Assembly: GCA_910578605.1 (NCBI GenBank)
Contig: CAJTQG010000005.1
Location: forward strand, 1-64,000
Direction: 5' to 3'
Length of the DNA stretch: 64,000 bases
DNA from: an uncultured Lachnospiraceae bacterium
GTDB taxonomy: Bacteria > Bacillota > Clostridia > Lachnospirales > Lachnospiraceae
Shown: piece after piece, positions 28,801 through 36,622 of the stretch
How the letters are laid out: each line of letters opens with the position of its first letter
How positions within the stretch are numbered: the first letter of the stretch is position 1
Position numbers and translations under genes: made by a program
The notes under the pieces: model-generated
Told to the model about the DNA's origin: nothing
Databases searched by the model: none
The model's input: the letters and a program-made list of their open reading frames with translations, nothing else

Positions 28801-30261
28801 GGATATTCCTTTGAAAGGTTAAGGGAGCTGGCAGAGGCAGGCCAGCTGTACCGAACAGAAACAGAACAGCTTTTAGAGTGGAAGAAAAAATTGGAGGAAT
28901 TAGGCAAAGGACTAAAACAAAAGGAAAAGGAGCTGCGTTCTATGCGCAGCCGTCAGGATAAGTTAGAAGGCAGCATTGAGAGAAACATACAGGAGATTGT
29001 AGAAAAATATGGCAGCTATCCCCAAATCGGTCAGCAGGAGTTAGGAAGCTATATGGAGGAAAAACAGCAGCTTTTAACAAAAACAAAAGAGGAGAAGGAA
29101 GAGCTTCAAGAACAATATAAAGAGCTGGAGTCGGAAGAAAAGACATTGCTTATCATGGAAAATGATTTGGATAGAATGGTGGCTCAGTCTGAAGTAAATG
29201 TGTCTTGCAATTCATCGGTATGGGAAAATCATGTACAGCTAGAAGAGGCGTTTTCTGAAATAAGTAAGAAATTTGAAGCTTTTCGGGTGGAAATTTTTAG
29301 GCGAAGGGAAGAATTTGACGCAGATAAACAGCAGCTTTTAGATACATTGTCGGCTATGGAGGCTGTAGGTTTGGCACAGGAGGTGAAAAAAAATATTCAA
29401 ATGCCCCAGAGTATGGAGGAAACGGAGTGCCTGTTAGAAAATATAAAAGAAGTCAATTCTTGTCTGCAATTGGAAAAGGAGCAGGTGGTCAGAGGGATTG
29501 AGGACATGGAACGAATGAAAATCAATTTCAGAAGCCAATGCCTGCAGACTTGCATTAATATAAAAATTGAGTTGGACCGCCTTGCTAAGCTGTCTAAAAT
29601 TATGTTGGACGGCGAGAGTATTTCTATGCTTCGGCTGCAAATTCCTTATATTAAGGAGGAGGCCTATGAGCGGGAGATGGAGGTATATATTGATCAGATT
29701 ATTGAGACGGCAGAGGGAATGAATCAGAATCAGGATAAATTGAAATATATCCGCAGTCAGCTTGCATGGAAAAAATTATTTTCTGTTATCGTGACAGATA
29801 TGAATAGAATACGTCTAAGTCTCTACAAGAGAGAGCGGATTAAGGAGCAAAGCCGTTATCTGCGCTATGAGGAGGCGGTGGGAAGTACCGGACAATCTCA
29901 AGGAATATATATTCAGTTTTTAATTGCAATTGTCAATTATATTACAAGTATTCATTCTAGAGATGCAGATGCAACAAAATTAAAGAAAGTCATATTTATT
30001 GATAATCCTTTTGGGGCAGCTAAAGATGTGTACATCTGGGAACCTATTTTTCAGCTGCTGAAAACCAACCATGTCCAGTTGATTGTTCCGGCAAGAGGTA
30101 CGACTCCGGCTATCACTGGGCGATTTGATGTCAATTATATTTTAGGGCAAAAGTTGATTAATGGCAGACAGCAGACTGTAGTGGTAGATTATATTAGCAG
30201 CGTCAGCCAGGAAGAGCTGGAATATACTGCCATTTCCTATGAACAAGCATCATTATTTTGA
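25813..30261 (+). CDS. jetC: JetC / MksB-type SMC-like ATPase
   Basis: 1482 residues, long for the family (commonly about 1100). The head has a P-loop LANGGGKSILMLLL (Gly40-Ser44), then a long Glu/Gln/Lys-rich coiled coil (about 230-1300) with a central hinge-like segment around 630-760, and the C-terminal half head with the signature-like GSTGQSQG and the Walker B VIFIDNPFGAA at 1393-1403. The Asp1397 is followed by Asn1398 where canonical SMC and MukB proteins carry a catalytic Glu. It should extrude or entrap DNA loops with JetA and JetB. No JetD (TOPRIM nuclease) is found within 30 kb on either side, so defence by plasmid cleavage is not supported. Confidence 0.88.
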   Translation: MGNINRIRVNNVKYNFGTQFYDDFLMRMSGKNTIYDLANGGGKSILMLLLMQNMIPNCTLDEKQPIEKLFRSGCGNTVIHSMVEWNLSENCIENHYRYMLTGFCARKASAGETPQEEEEASASVEYFNYVIFYREMNDHDIKNFPLTRNGERVTYSGLKNYLRDLEKKDLSLKVKVFDRKGDYQRFVSRYGIYGSEWEIIRGINKTEGHVRTYFETNYKTTRKIVEDLLIEEIIQKSFQTNQTRESDLAGEETMAQTLLDIKDKLLELSKRKHRIHNYDRQIELLNIFADRAQSIRQMYDSQRQLEDNIVKVYHTVKARKGDNEKRRELLRLKTQELQSTKLMLTAQLEAAKAEENKRKLEEYHQEILLLERDKQSLEQEQATLEQEQCLRESANDYLDYEYYRQKREEVAQTIAHMQQGKEELLRKLYRLAVLKKQKNNKEKERILVQIDQLSQKEEELGIAVEKCDCQERELDRQNAVLSQEISRMEGEENYLKEEFGTLRNEKGVLMAGSIREEESRCRRELEEIGKQKEELERKKQEWQEAQVKLRIEIGENALALSRMEEQIDKYNYEDNREYEVKKRIQVMRDVYGEQELGELHMKMKERYQEQLVRIAQIKQDIRGKQEYLKCIQSGKSFVDRPEIETVFDYIERYHSAKVEKGSDYLLGLDLQEAEELLERFPVLPYCILVEEGLLELVADNRLKQLDLQDAMVLLVDKKALEQGRELLDISGIVVAAHDKEIFLAKDKQLILLQKLAEQVESEEKEYRQRAEGAEVVMEDIQFLAHYQMQRRQTGELEKVSFESLHKRQKELLNEKEHLQKRKAVQGELWENIKQQERDVSDRQTHWEKELDDFLRLSELYQKLNEIQTKLVQKKQEEQKGEKEQQNVKARLQALRNQYDRQVERRKQSQQQLQDIDQEWKSEYQPYYRQDLEEDELIAEAQRKKETRLGESSSLEAEFKGVKHAMQSENSQTADKEKLMENYDMAMEKTMQAIDYKGYSFERLRELAEAGQLYRTETEQLLEWKKKLEELGKGLKQKEKELRSMRSRQDKLEGSIERNIQEIVEKYGSYPQIGQQELGSYMEEKQQLLTKTKEEKEELQEQYKELESEEKTLLIMENDLDRMVAQSEVNVSCNSSVWENHVQLEEAFSEISKKFEAFRVEIFRRREEFDADKQQLLDTLSAMEAVGLAQEVKKNIQMPQSMEETECLLENIKEVNSCLQLEKEQVVRGIEDMERMKINFRSQCLQTCINIKIELDRLAKLSKIMLDGESISMLRLQIPYIKEEAYEREMEVYIDQIIETAEGMNQNQDKLKYIRSQLAWKKLFSVIVTDMNRIRLSLYKRERIKEQSRYLRYEEAVGSTGQSQGIYIQFLIAIVNYITSIHSRDADATKLKKVIFIDNPFGAAKDVYIWEPIFQLLKTNHVQLIVPARGTTPAITGRFDVNYILGQKLINGRQQTVVVDYISSVSQEELEYTAISYEQASLF

Positions 30262-30286
30262 CAAGGGTTCATTCATGTGGTACACT
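30258..30286 (+). promoter_or_regulatory. promoter of the TPR/P-loop gene
   Basis: TTGACA (30258-30263) overlaps the jetC stop codon; a 17-nt spacer ending in TGTGG leads to TACACT (30281-30286). The next gene can therefore be transcribed separately from the condensin genes. Confidence 0.6.
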
Positions 30287-30356
30287 AGAAAATATGCATA
30301 CACTTGAAAGAAATGGTTTTATGGAGAAAAACCGGATAAATCAGAGGTGAAAAATA

Positions 30357-33300
30357 GTGGACAAGTATGAATACAATTTGAAATTAGACGAAATTAAGGC
30401 TTTGGTGGGAAAACAGGATTATGCGGGAGCCGCAAGTATATGTGATACCATAGATTGGAGAAAGGTGCGCAGCAATAACACCCTGAATATGGTAGCAGAT
30501 GCTTATGAGGCAACAAAACAATATGATAAGGCAAAGAACGCTTTGCTGATTGCCTATGAGAGAACACCGCTGGGAAGACAGCTTGCCTATCGTCTGACTA
30601 TTTTATCCATTAAAGAGAAGAATCTTGAAGAGGCGGAAGAGTTTTATGAGGATTTTCTGGAGGTTTCGCCGAGAGATATGGCAAGGTATCTGCTCCAGTA
30701 TCAGTTGGCAAAAGCGAAAGGAACAGATATTGATGTGCTGATAGGCATATTGGAAAAATACAGCCAGGAGGATGTGGATGAACGATGGCAGTATGAACTG
30801 GCGGTTTTGTATCATCGTGCCGGCTACAAGGATAAGTGTATTGCTCTTTGTGATGAGATGATTTTATGGTTTGGAGACGGAAAGTATGTGGAAAAGGCAT
30901 TAGAATTGAAGATGCTTTATGAGCCGCTTACAAGGAGTCAGCAGGAAAAATATAACAAGCAGCAGGAGGAACGGGCTCAGAGAGCAGCTCAGTCCCAGGT
31001 TCAAACGAAAACCTTGCCCCAAGAAGTCCAACAAAATAAAACTCAAGGCAAGCAAGCTTACAGACAGCCAATGCAAAAGCCCCAGTATGTTCAAGGGGTG
31101 CAGCCATTGCAGAGCACACAATCAATACAAAATGTACAGTCTGTTCAGGATACACAATCAATACAAAATGTACAGTCTGTTCAGGATACACAGCCAATAC
31201 AAAATGTACAGTCTGTTCAGGATATACAGCCAATACAATATGTGGCGCCTGTTCAGGAAACGCAGCCAATGGAGAGTGTGGCGCCTGTTCAGAATATGCA
31301 GCCAATGGAGAATATTGCACCAATACAAAATGAACAACTGTTTAATGAGTTTGCAGAAAGCGTGACATTAGTAGAAGATATGGAGAAGGGTGGAACTGAG
31401 AAGCAAATGAACACTTATGTTTCACAGGAGCCCAATGTACAGCCTCCAATATTAGACAAGACTTCTAGAAGGACATCGGACATTGAATACAGGTTAAATG
31501 CCAATGGAAGTATTGTAAGCAAGGCAGCAGGAAGCGGTGATGTTTCTGATGTTGTTCCGGCAGAAATGCTGCGTGAGAAGCTGGAGGAGCAGGAGAGGGA
31601 AGCGGCAAAGAGAGAGGAAGAAAAGAGACAGGAGGTTAAGCGGGTAATCGCGGAGCGGATGGCTCAGCAGGAAGCATTAGCGAAGGCGGCTGAGGCCTCA
31701 AAAGCTCAGACAGCCGAATCCAAGCCTGTTGAAAAAATAAATGAAGTAAAAGAAGTAGATGAAGTAAAAGAAGCGTATGAAAAAGGCCCGCAAGCTCATA
31801 GTACACAAAAATTGGAAAATGATCAGGAAATAAATGTACACAAAAAAGAATTAGAAATACATAGTGAAGATGAAAGCCTAATATCAATCCAACAACAGAC
31901 AGCCCATACAGATGAATTGGAATTGGAAGAACAGACTGTGTCGGAAGAAAATGAAGTTAAACCACAGCCAGAAGTAGAAATAAAACCTATATCTGCTCCG
32001 GCTGAGGCAGGTTTTGTGTCAGAGGTGTATACAGTGAAAAAGGAGACAGCTGGGGCACCAGAACCAGAAGAAAATATCAGTCAGGTAAATAATTTTCAAG
32101 AAAAAGCAGAAAATATAGAACATCAAGATATGAGTTTGTCAATGGAAGGGCAGCAGGACGTTCAAAAACAGCAAGCAGCAGAACAACAAGAGGCAACGGA
32201 GCCATTAGCACAAAAGGAAGAAAAGAAACAGACAGAACAAACCTCTAAAAAAGGTTCGACAAATGAGGAGGAGATGCTGGATGGTTCTACTGGAGAGCTT
32301 GTGAAAAATCTGGGAAATAAGATTCGGGCAAATGCTATTCAGGAGGAGTATAATCGTGTGAATCTTCAGGAGGAGATTGCCAAGAGTATGGCATCTATTT
32401 TAGGAAATCTTCATCTAAGCCATGAGGATGAGGAGGAAGAGGAAGAACCAGAAATTACTACAACGAAGAGAATTCCTGATATCAAAGAGGAAACGATAGG
32501 AGATACCCAGCGCATTTCTGACATATCTCAGTTAAAGGAAAAGCTTCAGCCTGTGAATGCTATGTCAGAGCAGCCTATAGAGGATGAACAAATTGAAGGC
32601 CAGCTTTCCTTGGAGGATGTAATGGCGCAGTTTGCAAGTGAACCTTTGTTAGAAGAAAATCAGGAAGAAAAAGAAGAATCAATTTCTTACTTTACCCGCC
32701 CTATTTTTGGAGAAGAGTTTACAGCAGGAATTAAAGAGGCATTGGGGGAGGATGCAGCTATTGAGGGGGAAATGATGGAGAAAATGGAGGAACCAGAAGA
32801 TTTGAAGGAACAATCACAGAATATAGTCGCAGAAGAATTGGTAACAGAAGAATACTTAGAGCAGATGGAACCTGTGGTAGAAAACGATGAGGAAGAATAT
32901 CAGGCGCCGGTATTTAATGTACAATCTTTTCGCAATATGGAAAAGCCTGAAGAACATGAGGAGGAAGAACAGATAAAGTCTGCCCTTGACCAGTGTGCTG
33001 CTGCAAGTGAAGCATTAGAGGATATAGGAAAATCAGATGAGGATTTAGTTGAAAATCAAGAGGAAAAACAGGAAGTAAATTCTGGTGCAAAGCTGGAGGC
33101 AAAAGAGGAAGTGCTGACAGAGAATGAGAACCTGCAAAACGAAGAAACTGTTTTGGAGGAGGAGCAGCCAGAATATAGTCAGCCTGAGAGATATAGTAGA
33201 CAGGATACACAAGGACAGCGAAACTATAGTTTGACAGATGAGGAAAATCAAATGGATATTGGTCAGTCTGACCAATATAGTCTGCAGGAGGAAGCAAATG

Positions 33301-34280
33301 AACAGCAGCAAGTAAATGGTAACGAGAATGAAAAGGACTTGCTGGAGACAGCGGAAGATGCTTTTGAAGATTGGTATGATAAAAAACAGGCGCCAGCGGC
33401 TATGGAAGAGAAGTTAAGTGAGCAGCAGAGTGTGAAAGAAGAGTATCACATAGATGATCCAGCTTTAGAAAAGATGCGCCAGAAAAAAGAGGAGAAGAAA
33501 AATAAGAATAAAGGAAAGAAGCGTATCCCGGAGAACAAGAGGAGTGCCTTTGCCAGTTTCCTGGAAATTAAAGATTTAGAGGAGCAAATTGCATCAACAT
33601 TGGAGAATCTTGCTTATCATTCTTCTAATGACGGAACGTCTTCCACCAACAATGTGATGATTGCTGGGGAGGCAAAGAGCGGGAAGACAACGCTGGCGTT
33701 AGAGATAATTAAAACTTCCAATAAAGACAGGAGCCGAACAGGGCGAAAGGTTGCCAAGGTGAAGGGAACCACTCTGAATAAACGGGGCATTAAAAATGTA
33801 ATGGCAAAATTATTGGGAACAGATTTAATTATTGAGCAGGCGGGAAGCTTAATGCCTCAGCAAGTATCAGAATTGATAGATACTTTGAATGGATACACCG
33901 GTAATATGCTAGTGGTGTTGGAGGATGATAAAGTTGCCATTGACCGTTTAATTGAACTTCACCCGAAGCTTGCAGAAATGTTCTCCAATCAAATTGTAAT
34001 CAAGGAATATGATATTAACGAATGGGTTAGGATAGCAAAGGAATATGCCCAATCTCAAGATTATGGTGTGGACGAGATGGGAACATTAGCCTTGTATGCC
34101 AAGATAAATGATGTTTATGGTAAGAAAAAGGAAATTGAAAAGAATGATGTTCAAATGATTATTGATGATGCCATTAAGCATTCTGAAAAGAAAAATATTG
34201 GAAAATTATTTGAAATCGTATTTTCAAGAAAATATAAGGATTCAGATTTGACAATGCTAAGAGAGTCTGATTTTCAGTAA
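30357..34280 (+). CDS. giant TPR, acidic-linker and P-loop ATPase protein
   Basis: 1307 residues from a GTG preceded by GAGGTG. Residues 1-200 are TPR-like helical pairs (ALVGKQDYAGAASICDTI, YDKAKNALLIAYERTP). Residues 255-326 are six 12-residue Gln-rich repeats. Residues 340-1060 are low-complexity and strongly acidic (Glu/Gln-rich), probably disordered. A C-terminal domain (about 1065-1307) has a Walker A GEAKSGKTTLALEI (Lys1110) and a Walker B-like LVVLEDDK, then a helical lid, resembling CbxX/SpoVK-type AAA modules. There is no signal or membrane segment. I know no function; adjacency and orientation suggest it works with the condensin, the TPR and disordered arm acting as a tether. Confidence 0.8.
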   Translation: MDKYEYNLKLDEIKALVGKQDYAGAASICDTIDWRKVRSNNTLNMVADAYEATKQYDKAKNALLIAYERTPLGRQLAYRLTILSIKEKNLEEAEEFYEDFLEVSPRDMARYLLQYQLAKAKGTDIDVLIGILEKYSQEDVDERWQYELAVLYHRAGYKDKCIALCDEMILWFGDGKYVEKALELKMLYEPLTRSQQEKYNKQQEERAQRAAQSQVQTKTLPQEVQQNKTQGKQAYRQPMQKPQYVQGVQPLQSTQSIQNVQSVQDTQSIQNVQSVQDTQPIQNVQSVQDIQPIQYVAPVQETQPMESVAPVQNMQPMENIAPIQNEQLFNEFAESVTLVEDMEKGGTEKQMNTYVSQEPNVQPPILDKTSRRTSDIEYRLNANGSIVSKAAGSGDVSDVVPAEMLREKLEEQEREAAKREEEKRQEVKRVIAERMAQQEALAKAAEASKAQTAESKPVEKINEVKEVDEVKEAYEKGPQAHSTQKLENDQEINVHKKELEIHSEDESLISIQQQTAHTDELELEEQTVSEENEVKPQPEVEIKPISAPAEAGFVSEVYTVKKETAGAPEPEENISQVNNFQEKAENIEHQDMSLSMEGQQDVQKQQAAEQQEATEPLAQKEEKKQTEQTSKKGSTNEEEMLDGSTGELVKNLGNKIRANAIQEEYNRVNLQEEIAKSMASILGNLHLSHEDEEEEEEPEITTTKRIPDIKEETIGDTQRISDISQLKEKLQPVNAMSEQPIEDEQIEGQLSLEDVMAQFASEPLLEENQEEKEESISYFTRPIFGEEFTAGIKEALGEDAAIEGEMMEKMEEPEDLKEQSQNIVAEELVTEEYLEQMEPVVENDEEEYQAPVFNVQSFRNMEKPEEHEEEEQIKSALDQCAAASEALEDIGKSDEDLVENQEEKQEVNSGAKLEAKEEVLTENENLQNEETVLEEEQPEYSQPERYSRQDTQGQRNYSLTDEENQMDIGQSDQYSLQEEANEQQQVNGNENEKDLLETAEDAFEDWYDKKQAPAAMEEKLSEQQSVKEEYHIDDPALEKMRQKKEEKKNKNKGKKRIPENKRSAFASFLEIKDLEEQIASTLENLAYHSSNDGTSSTNNVMIAGEAKSGKTTLALEIIKTSNKDRSRTGRKVAKVKGTTLNKRGIKNVMAKLLGTDLIIEQAGSLMPQQVSELIDTLNGYTGNMLVVLEDDKVAIDRLIELHPKLAEMFSNQIVIKEYDINEWVRIAKEYAQSQDYGVDEMGTLALYAKINDVYGKKKEIEKNDVQMIIDDAIKHSEKKNIGKLFEIVFSRKYKDSDLTMLRESDFQ
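31119..31334 (+). repeat. 36-bp coding tandem repeat, six units
   Basis: Six in-frame units of 36 nt code for the 12-residue pattern QSIQNVQSVQDT. The first three are almost identical and the last three decay (QYVAPVQET, ESVAPVQNM, ENIAPIQNE), as expected from slippage in a disordered linker. Confidence 0.85.
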
Positions 34281-34285
34281 AAATA

Positions 34286-34315
34286 AAATCCCCTGCAGCG
34301 TGCTGCGGGGGATTT
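34286..34315. terminator. bidirectional terminator
   Basis: AAATCCCC-T-GCAGC, a 2-nt loop and GCTGC-G-GGGGATTT form a long GC-rich stem between the convergent genes ending at 34280 and 34338. Confidence 0.85.
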
Positions 34316-34337
34316 GTTAATGTGCAGGTTATATGAT

Positions 34338-34982
34338 TTATTGTTCCAACACTCTTGTTTTTCCAATGTAATCATGAATTGCCTTGTGGGAAGGAGTAAA
34401 TAATATTGTAAAAATGGATATTACAGGAATAATAGGAATGGAATTTAATAAAATTTTCCCAACTCCTTCTCGTAAAAGGATAGTAATACCAAATTTTCTA
34501 TTTTCATCTTCAGGAACTACCTTAAGGTGCATAAAATATTTTCCTACGGTTATACCATCAAACAGGTAAGTGCAGCAGGCCCCGTATCCTAAATAAAATA
34601 AGATGACAAATATGGATAAAATGCGGCAGCTTGTAGCCAAAAAGGAAACATTTCTAACAGTGGTATCTTGTTTTTCTTTGAGTTGAGCTGTTGTAGTGCT
34701 GTCAGAGGCATCTACTAGATTGTTCATGTAAGTATCTACTTCTCCTGGAATCTGAAGGAGAGAGAGGGAACCTATAATAGGGCTTGCATAAAATGCAGGC
34801 GCATTGGTAACTGGAGTGGAAGCAAAAAAAATAAGAAAAGCAAGGGCAGGAATGTAGGCAACTATCATATCCATAAGAAAAGCAACCGCCCTTTTTATTG
34901 GATTTGCAGGGACGTTTTCGCCGGAAAGGTAAGCCAATTCATCTGCAATGATTTGAGATTCATCTAAATTTGTATTGTTCAT
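34338..34982 (-). CDS. RDD family membrane protein
   Basis: 214 residues. The RDD signature is present: an Arg in NPIKRAVAFLMDMIV, Asp in the first membrane helix and the C-terminal HDYIGKTRVL. Three to four membrane helices lie at about 35-55, 115-135 and 180-200, with an extracytoplasmic loop between the first two. RDD proteins are often transporters or ion exchangers of unknown substrate. Single gene, converging on the TPR gene. Confidence 0.85.
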   Translation of the reverse strand: MNNTNLDESQIIADELAYLSGENVPANPIKRAVAFLMDMIVAYIPALAFLIFFASTPVTNAPAFYASPIIGSLSLLQIPGEVDTYMNNLVDASDSTTTAQLKEKQDTTVRNVSFLATSCRILSIFVILFYLGYGACCTYLFDGITVGKYFMHLKVVPEDENRKFGITILLREGVGKILLNSIPIIPVISIFTILFTPSHKAIHDYIGKTRVLEQ

Positions 34983-35234
34983 ATATGAAAATCCTTTCTA
35001 TAAATAATCTATATAAATGATGCTGGTGTTAATAAAATTTATTATAACATAGGAAGATAAAAATTTACTATAAATATTTTTAAAACTTGATGCATATAAA
35101 AAATGGACATAGAACTGTAAAGAGAAAAAATTCTAAATTAGGATAAAAGTACCAGAAAAATATTTTGTTTTTATGTCATGAATACAAAATGCATAAAAAA
35201 TACAAAATGTGCAAAGGTAAATTAGGAAAATGTA

Positions 35235-35263
35235 TTGACAAAATATGCATGTCATCATAATAT
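35235..35263 (+). promoter_or_regulatory. sigma-A promoter of the small arabinanase
   Basis: TTGACA (35235-35240), 17-nt spacer, TAATAT (35258-35263). Transcription would begin near 35270, leaving a leader of about 150 nt before the start codon at 35418. The region 34983-35234 shows no gene; it is very AT-rich. Confidence 0.75.
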
Positions 35264-35274
35264 TTATGTAAAGT

Positions 35275-35332
35275 CGCTATGGGGGTAGCGCAAAAAGTAT
35301 AGTGTGTTGTGCAAAATAGATAAATTGCACAA
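35275..35332 (+). promoter_or_regulatory. leader hairpin and inverted-repeat operator candidate
   Basis: CGCTA-TGGGGG-TAGCG forms a small hairpin at 35275-35290, followed by TTGTGCAA (35307-35314) and TTGCACAA (35325-35332), perfect 8-bp inverted repeats spaced by 10 bp, just downstream of the promoter where a repressor would block elongation. Whether this is DNA-level or RNA-level control cannot be told. Confidence 0.45.
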
Positions 35333-35360
35333 TAAAAGCTGACGTGGGAAAAGGAGGTTT

Positions 35361-35387
35361 ATGGGATTTAAAGGTCAGTTAAATTAG
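35361..35387 (+). CDS. eight-codon leader peptide in the arabinanase leader
   Basis: ATG GGA TTT AAA GGT CAG TTA AAT TAG codes MGFKGQLN and stops. It has an AAAGGAGG ribosome site 3 nt before the ATG, a better match than that of the main gene, and ends 30 nt before the arabinanase start. It contains no run of arginine or other regulatory codons that would suggest classical attenuation. Confidence 0.4.
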   Translation: MGFKGQLN

Positions 35388-35417
35388 CAAAAACATTTAA
35401 TGATTATGGAGGTATTT

Positions 35418-36392
35418 ATGCGCAAAAAGTTTATGTGTACAAAGAAAATAGTTCGCAGGGTCATTGCTTTGTCCTTAGCAACTGCAACATTGTTGATGGT
35501 GCCGGTTCAGGCGGCATTTTGGGATTTAAGAGGCGGGGTAGTAACTCATGATCCAACGATTATCAGAGAGAGCGGTTACACTTGGTGGTCAGCTTCTACC
35601 GGTCAGGGAATCGGCATGAAGTTTTCAACAGATAATGGTAGAACATGGACAGACGGACTGCCTATCTTTGCACAGCCTTTATCATGGTGGAGAAATTATG
35701 CACCAAATATGGGATACAATGATGTATGGGCTCCTGACTTAGAATATTACAGAGGAAGATATTATTGCTTTTACAGTGTATCAGAGTTTGGAAAGAATAA
35801 CTCTGCTATTGGTTTAGTATCCTGCTCTAGTATTTCAAGAGGTGACTGGAGAGATGACGGAGTTGTAATTTCCTCCAAGAGAGGCAGAGATGCATTTAAT
35901 GCTATTGACCCGAACCTTGTTGTAGATTCAGCTGGTAAGCCATGGCTTGTATATGGTTCCTGGTATAATGGTATTCATGTAGTGAGATTAAATCAGTCAA
36001 CAATGAAGCCTGCAGGTGCACCTACAAGAATTGCAGCCCGTTCTGGTGGAATTGAAGGTCCATGTATTATGTATAATAATGGATACTACTATTTATTTGC
36101 TTCCATTGGAAAATGCTGTGCAGGTACAAACAGTACATACAAGATTATCTATGGACGTTCAAGAAGTATAACAGGACCATATGTAGATAAGAGCGGCAGA
36201 AATCTTGTAAATGGCGGCGGAACTATTTTGGATGGCGGAAATTCCAGATGGATCGGACCAGGCGGACAGGATGTATACAGAAATGGAAACAACTATGTAA
36301 TGGCACGTCATGCATATGATGCATGGAATAATGGTACACCAACATTATTGCTCAGTGATTTGTACTTCAGAAATGGTTGGCCAACCTATTAA
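35418..36392 (+). CDS. secreted single-domain GH43 arabinan endo-1,5-alpha-L-arabinosidase
   Basis: 324 residues. A signal peptide (about 1-32, ending VPVQAAFWD) leads straight into a five-bladed GH43 domain with the base Asp in VTHDPTI, the second Asp in NAIDPNLV and the acid Glu in GGIEGPCIM. It has the compact size of Bacillus AbnA and lacks extra modules, unlike the enzyme at 3884. The ATG at 35418 is preferred because GGAGG lies 5 nt upstream, within the ATGGAGG that starts a shorter alternative. It should release arabino-oligosaccharides from debranched arabinan. araA and araD lie 2-4 kb downstream on the same strand. Confidence 0.93.
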   Translation: MRKKFMCTKKIVRRVIALSLATATLLMVPVQAAFWDLRGGVVTHDPTIIRESGYTWWSASTGQGIGMKFSTDNGRTWTDGLPIFAQPLSWWRNYAPNMGYNDVWAPDLEYYRGRYYCFYSVSEFGKNNSAIGLVSCSSISRGDWRDDGVVISSKRGRDAFNAIDPNLVVDSAGKPWLVYGSWYNGIHVVRLNQSTMKPAGAPTRIAARSGGIEGPCIMYNNGYYYLFASIGKCCAGTNSTYKIIYGRSRSITGPYVDKSGRNLVNGGGTILDGGNSRWIGPGGQDVYRNGNNYVMARHAYDAWNNGTPTLLLSDLYFRNGWPTY

Positions 36393-36475
36393 ATCTAAAG
36401 TTATTACAAAAAAGACTTTCAGATTTTAATAGTAAAGGCAAAAGTTCAGTAAGGGTAACAAAAACAAAAAAGAAG

Positions 36476-36504
36476 TGATGGCATGATTCTCATGCCATCA
36501 TTTT
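36476..36504 (+). terminator. intrinsic terminator after the small arabinanase
   Basis: TGATGGCATGA, a 3-nt loop and TCATGCCATCA followed by TTTTC: a perfect 11-bp stem. Confidence 0.85.
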
Positions 36505-36622
36505 CTATAAGAAAGAACGGAGATAAGGTTGAGAAATAATATTTTAACCTGCAAGTTTTATGCTGCGCAAAAACTTGAGCCATAAGCTACTCCTAAAAAC
36601 AGTCGTGGCATGGAGGCTAGAT

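Noticed and set aside
23484..30261. Complete Wadjet plasmid-defence system
   Set aside because: No JetD-type TOPRIM nuclease is encoded next to jetABC; the only TOPRIM proteins nearby are RecR and the distant OLD nuclease.
31119..31334. Short regular repeats resembling a CRISPR array
   Set aside because: The 36-bp units are contiguous with no spacers and are in frame inside a long gene; they code a Gln-rich linker.
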